DNA of 64,000 nt, taken from positions 6,091,899-6,155,898 of the forward strand of contig NC_135567.1 in NCBI RefSeq assembly GCF_964340395.1, written 5' to 3'. Positions 1-10,995 of the stretch are shown here, piece after piece; within the stretch, counting starts at the first letter, position 1, and every line of letters begins with the position of its first letter. The DNA comes from Glandiceps talaboti (taxonomy: Eukaryota; Hemichordata; Enteropneusta; Spengelidae). The position numbers were made by a program, and so were the translations under genes. The notes beneath the pieces were generated by a model. The model had not been told where the DNA came from. It was given only the letters and a program-made list of their open reading frames with translations, and did not search any database.

Positions 1-2617
1 ATAACTATATACTCATGGCAAACAAAGCCTTTACGTAGACTGTATAAACCGACATTATAACTATATACTCATGACAAACAAAGCATTTACGTAGACTGTG
101 TAAACCGACATTATAACTATATACCCATGTCAAACAAAGCCTTTATGTAGACTGTGTAAACCGACATTATAACTATATACTCATGACAAACAAAGCATTT
201 ACGTAGACTGTGTAAACCGACATTATAACTATATACTCATGTCAAACAAAGCCTTTACGTAGACTGTGTAAACCGACAATATAACTATATACTCATGGCA
301 AACAAAGCCTTTACGTAGACTGTGTAAACCGACATTATAACTATATACTCATGGCAAACAAAGCCTTTACGTAGACTGTGTAAACCGACATTATAACTAT
401 ATACTCATGGCAAACAAAGCCTTTACATAGACTGTGTAAACCGACAATATAACTATATACTCATGGCAAACAAAGTCTTTACATAGACTGTGTAAACCGA
501 CATTATAACTATATACTCATGGTAAACAAAGCCTTTACGTAGACTGTGTAAACCGACATTATAACTATATACCCATGTCAAACAAAGCCTTTACGTAGAC
601 TGTGTAAACCGACATTATAACTATATACTCATGGCAAACAAAGCCTTTACGTAGACTGTGTAAACTGACATTATAACTATAAACTCATGGCAAACAAAGC
701 CTTTACGTAGACTGTGTAAACTGACATTATAACTATAAACTCATGGCAAACAAAGCCTTTACGTAGACTGTGTAAACCGACATTATAACTATAAACTCAT
801 GGCAAACAAAGCCTTTACGTAGACTGTGTAAACCGACATTATAACTATATACTCATGGCAAACAAAGCCTTTACGTAGACTGTGTAAACTGACATTATAA
901 CTATAAACTCATGGCAAACAAAGCCTTTACGTAGACTGTGTAAACCGACATTATAACTATAAACTCATGGCAAACAAAGCCTTTACGTAGACTGTGTAAA
1001 CTGACATTATAACTATATACTCATGGCAAACAAAGCCTTTACGTAGACTGTGTAAACTGACATTATAACTATAAACTCATGGCAAACAAAGCCTTTACAT
1101 AGACTATGTAAACAGAAATTATATTTATATACTCATGGCAAACAAAGCCTTTACATAGACTGTGTAAACCGACATTATAACTATATACTCATGTCAAACA
1201 AAGCCTTTACGTAGACTGTGTAAACCGACATTATAATTATATACTCATGGCAAACAAAGCCTTTACATAGACTGTGTAAACCGACATTATAACTATATAC
1301 TCATGGCAAACAAAGCCTTTACGTAGACTGTGTAAACCGACATTATAACTATATACTCATGGCAAACAAAGCCTTTACGTAGACTGTGTAAACCGACATT
1401 ATAATTATATACTCATGGCAAACAAAGCCTTTATGTAGACTGTGTAAACCGACATTATAACTATATACTCATGGCAAACAAAGCCTTTATGTAGACTGTG
1501 TAAACCGACATTATAACTATATACTCATGGCAAACAAAGCCTTTACGTAGACTGTGTAAACCGACATTATAACTATATACTCATGGCAAACAAAGCCTTT
1601 ACATAGACTGTGTAAACCAACATTATAACTATATACTCATGACAAACAAAGCCTTTACGTAGACTGTGTAAACCGACATTATAACTATATACTCATGGCA
1701 AACAAAGCCTTTACGTAGACTGTATAAACCGACATTATAACTATATACTCATGGCAAACAAAGCCTTTACATAGACTGTGTAAACTGACATTATAACTAT
1801 ATACTCATGTCAAACAAAGCCTTTACATAGACTGTGTAAACCGACATTATAATTATATACTCATGGCAAACAAAGCCTTTATATAGACTGTGTAAACCGA
1901 CATTATAACTATATACTCATGGCAAACAAAGCCTTTATATAGACTGTGTAAACCGACATTATAACTATATACTCATGGCAAACAAAGCCTTTACGTAGAC
2001 TGTGTAAACCGACATTATAACTATATACTCATGACAAATAAAGCCTTTACGTAGACTGTGTAAACCGACATTATAACTATATACTCATGGCAAACAAAGC
2101 CTTTACATAGACTGTGTAAACCGACATTATAACTATATACTCATGGCAAACAAAGCCTTTACATAGACTGTGTAAACCGACATTATAACTATATACTCAT
2201 GGCAAACAAAGCCTTTACGTAGACTGTGTAAACCGACATTATAACTATATACTCATGGCAAACAAAGCCTTTACATAGACTGTGTAAACCGACATTATAA
2301 CTATATACTCATGACAAACAAAGCCTTTACGTAGACTGTGTAAACCGACATTATAACTATATACTCACGGCAAACAAAGCCTTTACGTAGACTGTGTAAA
2401 CCAACATTATAACTATATACTCATGGCAAACAAAGCCTTTACATAGACTGTGTAAACCGACATTATAATTATATACTCATGGCAAACAAAGCCTTTACGT
2501 AGACTGTGTAAACCGACATTATAATTATATACTCATGGCAAACAAAGCCTTTACGTAGACTGTGTAAACCGACATTATAACTATATACTCATGGCAAACA
2601 AAGCCTTTACGTAGACT
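1..2617. repeat. 56-bp satellite array
   Basis: About 46-47 head-to-tail copies of a 56-bp unit; the left end is cut by the window. A unit runs from ATAACTATATACTCATGGCA through AAACAAAGCCTTTACGTAGA to CTGTGTAAACCGACATT. Units differ by a few recurrent changes (ACGTAG/ACATAG, ATGGCA/ATGTCA/ATGACA, ACCGAC/ACTGAC, TATAC/TAAAC). Neighbouring units often share a variant, for example the TAAACTC form around 680-1080, which suggests local amplification. The last unit breaks off after GTAGACT near 2617. No open frame is maintained. Confidence 0.97.
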
Positions 2618-2720
2618 ATAAAGGTCGTGATTATAGATATTAAATTTGCTTGAAATTTTGAGGCACGAGGGACATTCCTGGAATGGTATATGGAAAATTG
2701 ATGCCATTTGACACCTGCCT
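2617..2720. other. Flank of the satellite, paralogous to 4412-4500
   Basis: Directly after the last satellite unit comes a stretch containing TTGAAATTTTGAGGCACGAG and GGACATTCCTGGAATGGTA. A diverged copy follows the lone satellite-like unit at 4358-4412 (TTCAATTTTTGAGGTAGTGA, GGACATTACTAGAATGGTAG). The same unit-plus-flank arrangement therefore occurs twice, once amplified and once single. No coding potential is seen. Confidence 0.7.
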
Positions 2721-2754
2721 GCTTCTACCCCTCCCCAACAAAAAGACACAACTA

Positions 2755-4141
2755 GCACCAATGGTGTTGTAGCATAACTGTGCAGTTTTAAAAATGTTTA
2801 TTCATATGCTAGTCCATGCTGACAATAGGTGTTCATTTGCTGAATGACTATCCTGTTGCCTATCCAACCATGTTGCTATCTTTGCGATATACACTTTCAT
2901 TTGGCTGTTGCTATGGGCGTGGTCATGTTGTTAGATATATTTGCATACATTTTTGAAAGTTTTTGTTCACTTGTGTATGAATTCCTGATATTGTCCCTGC
3001 AATATACGTGATCATTTGGCTGTTGCTATGGATGTGGTCATGTTGTTAGATATATTTGCATACATTTTTGAAAGTTTTTGCTCACTTGTGTATGAATTCC
3101 TGATATCATCTTTGCAATGTACATGATTATTTGGCTGTTGCTATGGGCATGGTCTTGTTGCTAGGCATCTTTGCATACATTTTTAAATGTTTATTCATTT
3201 ATCTATTAATCCTCTTGATATCTTCGCAATATATATACTAATTTGGTTGTTGCTATGGACGTGGTCTTGTTGCTAGGCACATTTACATACATGTTTTGAA
3301 TGTTTAGTCACTTGCCTTTCTATTCCTGTTGTTATCTTTGCAATATATGTGATTATTTGACGGTTGCTATGGGCGTGGTCTTGTTGCTAGGAAAATATCA
3401 TTTTTGGAATATTTTTCAATTGACAATTAATCCCTGTTCTCTGTGAAATACACCATCGTTTGGCTGTTGCTATGGGCGTGGTCATGGTTGCTAAGGTATT
3501 TGCGTACATATTTTGAATATTTACTCACTTGCCTACCAAATTACGTTATTATTTGACCAAAATATACTGCCATTTTGTTATTGCTAAGGGCATGGCCATA
3601 GTTGCTAGGGCCAATTTTGTCAACATGTTTTAAAGAAAATCTGACTCACTGACCAAGTATTTTTTGAGATATAAGTTTTTGACCAAAAATGAACATGTTT
3701 ACACCTAATTTGCATACCACTCATGGAATCATTGTGTGCTTAATATTTCTTAATCCATACATCCCTAGATGCATTCCCATTAAATGTCAGCCCAATCTAC
3801 TCAGTAGTTTTGGAATTATAGATTGTTGACATCATCAACAGTTCTAAGTAAAATTACCCTGAAGAATGTTTCACCCAAATTTCAGCCTAATCTGCCCAGT
3901 TGTTTTTGACTTTAACTTTTTGACCAAAAATCACATTTTTTTACCCAAATCACAAACCGGTGTTGCGGTCATTTTCGTTTGAACAATTTCCCAACTAGAC
4001 ACCCAAGGTAATGGACCCACCAAATATTATGGCAATCGGTTCAGCGGTTTTTGACTTTAACTTGTTTACACACACACACACACACACGCACGCACGCACG
4101 CACGCACGCACACACGCACGCACGCAGGCAGGCAGGCAGTC

Positions 4142-4178
<37 letters not shown>

Positions 4179-4245
4179 CACACACACACACAGACAGACG
4201 CGGGTGATCCCTATAGCACTACTGAACCTCAGGTCATTTGTGCTA
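2755..4245 (+). mobile_element. Internally repeated nonautonomous element, copy 1 (family 1)
   Basis: A dispersed, non-coding element; this is the most complete of four copies in the window (others at 11817, 39463 and 47318). Its parts in order are: a head (CCAATGGTGTTGTAGCATAA); seven diverged tandem units of 103-115 bp, each with TTGGCTGTTGCTATGGGCGT followed by GGTC and GTTGCTAGG-like sequence (starts near 2901, 3016, 3131, 3243, 3357, 3460, 3575); a unique part with TTTTTGAGATATAAGTTTTT and TGACCAAAAATGAACATG; a microsatellite tract (4068-4200); and a terminal piece, GGTGATCCCTATAGCACTAC. No ORF, TIR or clear target-site duplication was found. It is mobile by inference from dispersal with a shared head; the mechanism is unknown. 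Confidence 0.75.
4068..4200. repeat. Compound microsatellite (CA)n-(GCAC)n-(GGCA)n-(GACA)n
   Basis: Simple tandem tract inside the tail of the family 1 element. It moves from CA dinucleotides through GCAC and GGCA to GACA tetranucleotides and back to CA. Long apparent ORFs here on both strands are low-complexity artefacts. Confidence 0.95.
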
Positions 4246-4357
4246 AAAAGAAAAAAACGACAATTGAATGTTTTGTAAACAAAGTAATTTTTAGAAAGAG
4301 ATATGCTATTGCCGGCATTCAAGTAAAGCAATGACCTATGTCTATGACACAAATGAC

Positions 4358-4500
4358 TGACATTAAACACTATACTGATGGTGAAGAAAACGTTTGCATA
4401 GGCTGTTTAAAATTCAATTTGGTTCAATTTTTGAGGTAGTGAGGACATTACTAGAATGGTAGCAAAAATCAAAGTTGGAACTTTGTCTTATAATTTTCCC
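4358..4500. repeat. Single diverged satellite unit plus flank
   Basis: GACATTAAACACTATACTGA through AAAACGTTTGCATAGGCTGT aligns over a full length with the 56-bp satellite unit of 1-2617, with substitutions spread along it. It is followed by the paralogous flank described at 2617-2720. It is probably an unamplified relative of the array. Confidence 0.65.
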
Positions 4501-4567
4501 TGGACAAACAGAGTGATTAGGAAGATCGTCTATAGTGCGGTAAAAGTTAGGTAAATATATAAACAAT

Positions 4568-4745
4568 ATGTTGTGTAGACGATCAGTATTTTGCTCAAAG
4601 TGTAGTACAGTGATAACTCACCAACGCACACCTACAAAACACAAATCAACCAATTACGCGATATTGAAACTCCCTTGGGAACATGTCAGTATTCCTGACA
4701 TTAATGTCAGATTACTGAATTTAAGTGAGGTTCAAGGTTATACAG
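4568..4745 (+). CDS. Candidate first coding exon of a small unknown protein
   Basis: The ATG at 4568 opens 59 codons plus one base, ending at a good donor (ACAG|GTGAGT, GT at 4746). The peptide starts MLCRRSVFCSKC and is basic, Ser/Thr-rich and Cys-containing near its N-terminus, which could suit a mitochondrial presequence (inference only). It ends LNLSEVQGYT. The split codon G|AG matches exactly the acceptor at 6625, so a 110-residue protein results. I do not recognise the family. Extra exons may lie upstream or between. The prediction rests on splice sites, phase match and non-repetitive composition. Confidence 0.4.
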
Positions 4746-4886
4746 GTGAGTAAGAAACGAATGCCAGGGGCTATGATCAAATGATTATTGTACAGTTTAT
4801 ATGTAATGTCATGATTCTAATTTTCAACTCTGAATTATCCATCTCCCTGAGAGGGAAATACAGTTTGTGACTTTATGCCAGTGTAG

Positions 4887-5130
4887 TGTAGTGCAGTACA
4901 GTGCAGTACAGTACAGTACAGTACAGTACAGTACAGTACAGTACAGTACAGTACAGTACGGTACAATACAGTACAACACAGCACACTACAATGCAATGCA
5001 TACATACATACATACATACATACATACATACATACACACACACACATACATACATACATACCTACATACATACATACATACATACATGCATACATACATA
5101 CATACATACATACATACATACAGAACAATA
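4887..5130. repeat. Microsatellites (AGTAC)n then (ATAC)n
   Basis: About 16 units of GTACA (some GTGCA) at 4890-4975, followed by CATA tetranucleotides to 5130 with a short CA run near 5036-5047. Predicted peptides here (YVCM or HTYI runs) are artefacts. Confidence 0.95.
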
Positions 5131-6068
5131 CAGAATATTTCCAGCAACTTTTCAGTGATAATTCACTTGTCCACCCAACAATGTTATCACCTTTGCAATT
5201 TGTAACACCACTTGATTATTGATATTGTTATTGCTTTGTTTTGACGAAAAGTACTGAACATAGAAAATGATTAATTTTGTATCAACATGACATGAACAAC
5301 ACTGACTAGCTTTCCTCAAAGCACATGCACACCAATAACAAAGCAATCCGACCACCACTTTCAGAGAAGTAGTCGAAAATATCAGAGTGATGTATTAGAT
5401 ATAGACAACAAACCTTCGTAACAATAAGAGGCACCAGTATTAAATATGCTGATAGGTTTAGTAAAATATGCTAGTAATGCGTCACCTTGGCAGTTGTATA
5501 TAACTTGGTTTATGAACAGCTGATTTGGTATACACTCTTACATTCGGTATACACTGTGTGAGGGCATATACCATCACCTGGTCTTGGTTAATTTGTCTGG
5601 TCCAACTCTGTCAACAAGGTATTTTTTAAAAACTATTCTTACAATTTCTCTCTTACCAAAATATTCCCGTACACTGACAACCACTAATAAAATCAAAACT
5701 CATTTTATAAGTGTTATGTACATTAAAGGTTGTTGCTTTGACCAATTAACAAAATATCTTGTTTGTCAAATGTGCTGTCATAATCTGCGGTAAGGTCAAT
5801 GTTGTCGGCATACTTTAGAATGACTCGTGTGTTTGAATTCAACTGTGTATAGTAGTGACCTAGTGTTGGTGCAGAGAACAAATCATAACATACTTAATAT
5901 ACAACACTGATTTATGAGATATCCAGGCATCCATAGTACAGTCGGAATAATATTTATATTCAACATTTTTGTACTAGAAAATAAATGTGACTAACCTTCG
6001 TCATATTAAGGCAGTTGAAACTCTGAAGAATATGAGATGTACAAAAGAAGAAAAAGCAGGCACCAGGC

Positions 6069-6212
6069 AGGGGCACACACACAAACACAAACACACACAC
6101 ACACACACACACACACGTACGTACGTATGTACATACATACATACATAAATGCATACATACATATATACACACACATACAGATGGGCGGGTGGGCGGGTGG
6201 GCTTGGGCGGGC

Positions 6213-6264
<52 letters not shown>

Positions 6265-6273
6265 CGATCGATC

Positions 6274-6309
<36 letters not shown>

Positions 6310-6412
6310 CATACATACATACATAATACATACATACATACATACATACATACATACATACATACATACATACATACATACATACATACATACATACATG
6401 CATTCAATCCAA
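6069..6412. repeat. Compound microsatellite (CA)n-(GTAC/CATA)n-(GACA)n-(CATA)n
   Basis: CA repeats (6075-6115), a CATA stretch, a GGCG-rich patch (6181-6210), GACA repeats interrupted by GATCGATC (6211-6306), then CATA repeats to about 6400. It lies inside the putative intron. All overlapping ORFs are low complexity. Confidence 0.95.
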
Positions 6413-6625
6413 TCGACTACTAATCCACCCCCCCCCACAGGCCAAAGAAACTGACCAAATTAAACTAAAAGGTCCATGAGTTTACGACGATGATATAGAG
6501 ATATGTAAATGCAAACCCAATGAGACAAATTGCAAAGCGTTAAATTATGTAAAGTTTGTTAATACATGCACATGTAATGCTTTTGATGTTCCAACACTGT
6601 CAATTTTCCCTTTCTGTTTTCCTAG

Positions 6626-6780
6626 AGATTAATTCAAGAGATATCAGACGTCTCAAGTTTCTGGTTATCAGCGGTACTGAGAGTGTCACTACCCAAACAA
6701 TGTCTCTTTCAACTTTTGTCAATAATATGGAAATCAAAGATTGGCCGTCGATGAACATCGCCCTCTACCGCTACCATTAG
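6626..6780 (+). CDS. Candidate terminal exon of the small unknown protein
   Basis: The acceptor TTTTCCTAG follows a pyrimidine-rich run (6605-6625). Two bases complete the codon from the donor at 4745 (giving Glu), then 50 codons run to TAG at 6778-6780. The sequence includes DIRRLKFLVISGTESVT and ends NIALYRYH. An ATTAAA that could serve as a poly(A) signal lies near 6970. No family is recognised. Confidence 0.4.
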
Positions 6781-6939
6781 ATAAAGTAACACTCGGTGAG
6801 AGAAATGAAGAAATCTAACAAAAGGTAAGATCAACACCATATAGTGAACGGAACTCAAAGGCAGCTCGAGGATTTTCCAACTATTTACGACTCACCCTCG
6901 ACAAATGTTAGCTTCACCCAAAGAAAGCTTTATGAGTAA

Positions 6940-7592
6940 GGTGCACTCTGGCACCATGAGTTCATATATTAAATTATATAGAACTTGAAGCTTGCACTCT
7001 TCATATATAGCATAATTGCTGAAAATCATTCACTATGGAAGTGGTTAAAAACTAAAACCTACATCTACAAGCTTTTTGGCACATGTGGTCCGTACTCTGC
7101 TTGAAGTATGTGTCATATTCTATTAAATTTGAAGCGTGTATTCTTAGGATATAGCCTAACTACTGAAGATCATTAAAATATGAAAATGATTAACTAAAAG
7201 TACAAGCTATATTATCAAGTTTAATACAAAACATGCACTTTGTAATCATCAATGTATACATGAAATTATATTGAATTTGATGTGTGTGGTCTTAAGATCT
7301 AACCTTAGTAAAGAAAATTGTTAATTGTGGAAATGATTCACTAATATCCATGAAATGTTTACCCAAAACCTAACCAGTTCTAGCCATTACCCTAACGTAT
7401 ATGTGCACCAAATTTCGTTTGAATTTACTCAGTTGTTTTTGAGAAAACGATGACAGAGACAGACAGACATACAGACAGACAGACATACAGACAGCCAGAC
7501 AGACAGCTTGACGGCTGGACATACACAGACAGACAGGCAGACACACACAGTCACACACACACATACACACACACATACATACAAACACAAAT
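6940..7592 (+). mobile_element. Internally repeated element, family 2
   Basis: Three diverged units of about 110-150 bp (around 6965, 7110 and 7255), each with an AAATT(A/T)...TTGAA segment, a TTTGA(A/T)G.GTGT-like segment and GAAAATGATT-like ends. Next come CACCAAATTTCGTTTGAATT and TACTCAGTTGTTTTTGAGAA, then a (GACA)n/(CA)n/(CATA)n tail ending about 7592. The order (tandem units, CACCAA.TTTC...TTTTTGAGA motif, microsatellite) is the same as in family 1, although the units differ. No ORF. Confidence 0.55.
7452..7592. repeat. Microsatellite tail (GACA)n/(CA)n/(CATA)n
   Basis: Imperfect GACA repeats followed by CACA and CATA repeats at the 3' side of the family 2 element. Reading frames here are low complexity. 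Confidence 0.93.
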
Positions 7593-7784
7593 AAACATGG
7601 TTAGTTATCTCCATGTGTTGTTCTGTCTTTTTGCTGAAAAGTTTGGAGATTTCGTAATTAGCGTGCAGTCTGACTGAACACTAGTCTGTCCAACATGTAT
7701 ATACACTAATCTTTTCTTCCATGAAAGTAGGACATGTCTTTGGATTTCTCGAACTATATGTAGAGGTTCTTAAATTTCACATAC

Positions 7785-7929
7785 CTTCATATTTGAGATT
7801 TGGTTTTACCAGGTCAGCTCTACTTGCTACTAGTATCACTGATGGTTTAGCCGAAGGACCACTCGCTGTGTTTGAATCTTGTTGATTTGATGCATTGGTT
7901 GCTTTGATAAATCTCAGCCACGTCAGTAC
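7785..7929 (-). CDS. ROC domain exon with G4-like motif
   Basis: 145 nt: acceptor GTTTATAG, donor GAAG|GTATGT; starts in phase 0 and leaves one base. It encodes VLTWLRFIKATN, a Ser/Asn-rich loop, then SVILVASRADLVKP. VASRAD occupies the place of the G4 (N/T)KxD motif. The next exon was not found in the window. Confidence 0.88.
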
Positions 7930-10900
7930 CTATAAACAAATATACAGATATAATTACGGATTTAAAATAAACACCCCCCCCCCCACACACACACACATAT
8001 GATTTAGGCATATAAGTGTATTCAACCTTTTAACTTTTAAATGGCATTTGAAATTATCTATTAAATTATCATATACTGCTTTATATCAAAAATTATGTAT
8101 TTAAATAATATTTCCTCTATTGATTGTTAGTTTCTTGAGTTCTAAAATAACGTTTCTGTTTGCATTTATCCAATTTAAGATACCAGATGAAGTCAAAAAC
8201 GTAACATACTTATCAACTGTAGTAGTCATAAAATTACAATTTTCCGACTAAAACGTACTGACCTATGCAAATACTCTATAATGCTATTAAGTATAAATAA
8301 AACAAATACAAATACCATATTTAAGATAGTATTACATACTTTTTCTTTCTGACTTTCTTTCAAGGTCTTTGGTCTCACTAGTTTACCATTCTCCTCATCA
8401 GCTATTATATAGAGTAGAATGAATGTAGAATACACAGCTGCAATGAACATATTGTGTGTCACATAATATACAGGTTGACCTGCCAGATCCCAAGAGCTGA
8501 ATTCTTCATGACTACCATCTTTGGATCTTATTTTAACAGTATTTACATCAATCCCTGGTGTGGGGTCGTGATCTGAGGTCGGACACTTTTCCTACAAAGA
8601 GTTTTGTGAAAATAAAAATAATTATGTGTAACATATATTATTCCAGAACGTAAACAAATCCCAATAAATTTCACCGAGGTTTACATTAATCCCTGGTTTT
8701 GGAATATCACAGGTGGTTTGATATCTACAAGAAATTTTATTATGGAAATATAATTCAAGTGTGTGAGTCTGTGATATGTAGTGTTTACAATTGGTTCGAT
8801 AGTACCAGTATGCACATATATGTCAGAATGGGGTCTGAGCTCTTACACTCTTTCTACAAAAACACTTTTCGTGAAGAAAAGAATTTAGGCGACCAAATGT
8901 ATAATATGTACTGTTTGCAGAGTGCATTGATTGATTAGATTGCAGCGGTATCCATATATGTCCCTGCTGTGTCGTAATGCAGTCTGACGTCTACAAAGGG
9001 TTTTGTGAAAGACAACAGAAAGATTACAAGGGATTTATAGACATGAATAGTACTTAGTCTTCAGCTATGATCTATGTATATGATATGTATGTTTTATTAG
9101 GTGCACCATTTATAGACATGGATAGTACTTAGTCTACAGCTATGATCTATGTATATGATATGTATGTTTTATTAGGTGTACCATTTATAGACTTGGATAG
9201 TACTTAGTCTTCAGCTATGATCTATGTATATGATATGTATGTTTTATTAGGTGTACCATTTATAGACTTGGATAGTACTTAGTCTTCAGCTATGATCTAT
9301 GTATATGATATGTATGTTTTATTAGGTGTACCATTTATAGACTTGGATAGTACTTAGTCTTCGGCTATGATCTATGTATATGATATGTATGTTTTATTAG
9401 GTGTACCATTTATAGACATGGATAGTACTTAGTATTCAGCTATGATCTATGTATATGGTATGTATGTTTTATTAGGTGTACCATTTATAGACTTGGATAG
9501 TACTTAGTCTTCAGCTATGATCTATGTATATGATATGTATGTTTTATTAGGTGTACCATTTATAGACTTGGATAGTACTTAGTCTTCAGCTATGATCTAT
9601 GTATATGATATGTATGTTTTATTAGGTGCACCATTTCTATTCTGTTACAATACATAAAACTGTGATACCTGGTATACATAAATAAACACTTACTACGTAT
9701 ATATTTAACTGGTTTTACAATGATAATTATAAACATACCCCTTGCAATGACTTAGTCAATGTAGATTTTCCAACAGCTGCATAGCCACATAAAAATAGTT
9801 TGCATTTCTTCTGTTTCACTCCAGGCTCTTTCATCAGTTCTTGGTAATCTTGTTGCTTTATAAGAGTGAAATACATAATATATTCAGACAATTGTAATAT
9901 AGCACAAGCAATGTAAATAATGTATGTTATTATTTAACACATTATATTCTTACTATATTTTGGGATCCATGTTTAGAAGCATTTGTAACCTGTGTAGACT
10001 GACTGACTATTGTCAAAGTTAAATAAATGAATAGTTTTACATAAATATACTTGAATAACAAATGAAAATAATAATGAAATTTATAATATGAATATAAAAT
10101 AATAATTAAACACAAGATGGATGAATAAACATTTAAAAATCGTGTTTAACTTTGTTAGCATGAATAATTTAATTGGATTGTTGAAAGGATAAACTGTATA
10201 TACAATTAGATACTTAGAATTTCAATCACTGCACTTCATTGTTAGCTAATACTCAAATTATGAATTTGTTATTAAGTACATACACAGACTATGAATATTA
10301 TGAAAATAAATCAAACCAGAGCAGAGTGTTATAATTTTGTATGTACAAGTACATAATGTCTACAAAAATAGTTTATTGAATAAAATTGATATATAAGAAA
10401 TAACAGTATCACTCACTTTATGGTTAAATTGTAGTATGTTCAATAATTAAAGGAAAACATAATTAATTTGGTATAAAATACATAAACATACTAAATCTAC
10501 TATTACAGACTAATTATTCTACATACTTTATTAGCATATTCACTATCTAATTTTTTCATATGAACTATAATTTCAAAAATATTGTCAAATAAAATTATAG
10601 CCAACTTTACACTGTTTAACTCAAAAATGTATATTCGAAATCATACTCTGGGGAATCATGCATTTATATATTGCAAAGGTACAAATTTTAAAAACATCCG
10701 AATCATATAGGTATTGCATATCACTGCTATAAGTGCTGAATAGGACATACGATGAAATGTAAATGAAATTAAATATACATATATACTTGTATTTACCTTC
10801 ATATGGTGCATCAACAGCCGTTTTATTTCGCTTGACCTTGTAACATCAAATGGTCGTTCCCCTTTCTACATGAACACAAACACAATAACAAAAATAAACA

Positions 10901-10964
10901 GAATGCCCCATTCAATACTTGTACACAATTCATTCCATACTACTGGAATAAATTTGTCAATTCA

Positions 10965-10995
<31 letters not shown>

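Larger units (their letters stand above)
4746..6625 (+). other. Putative intron with microsatellites
   Basis: The stretch between the two candidate exons. It holds pentanucleotide and tetranucleotide tracts at 4890-5130 and 6069-6412 and otherwise AT-rich unique sequence. I see no further convincing exon in it. Confidence 0.4.

Noticed and set aside
1-2617. CRISPR-like array
   Set aside because: Repeats are contiguous 56-bp units with no unique spacers, in a eukaryotic genome; it is a satellite.
4835-6454. Many long ORFs of MYVC, HTYI, CLSV or TDRQ repeats on both strands
   Set aside because: They are translations of CATA, GACA and AGTAC microsatellites; every frame of such repeats is open, and composition is extreme.
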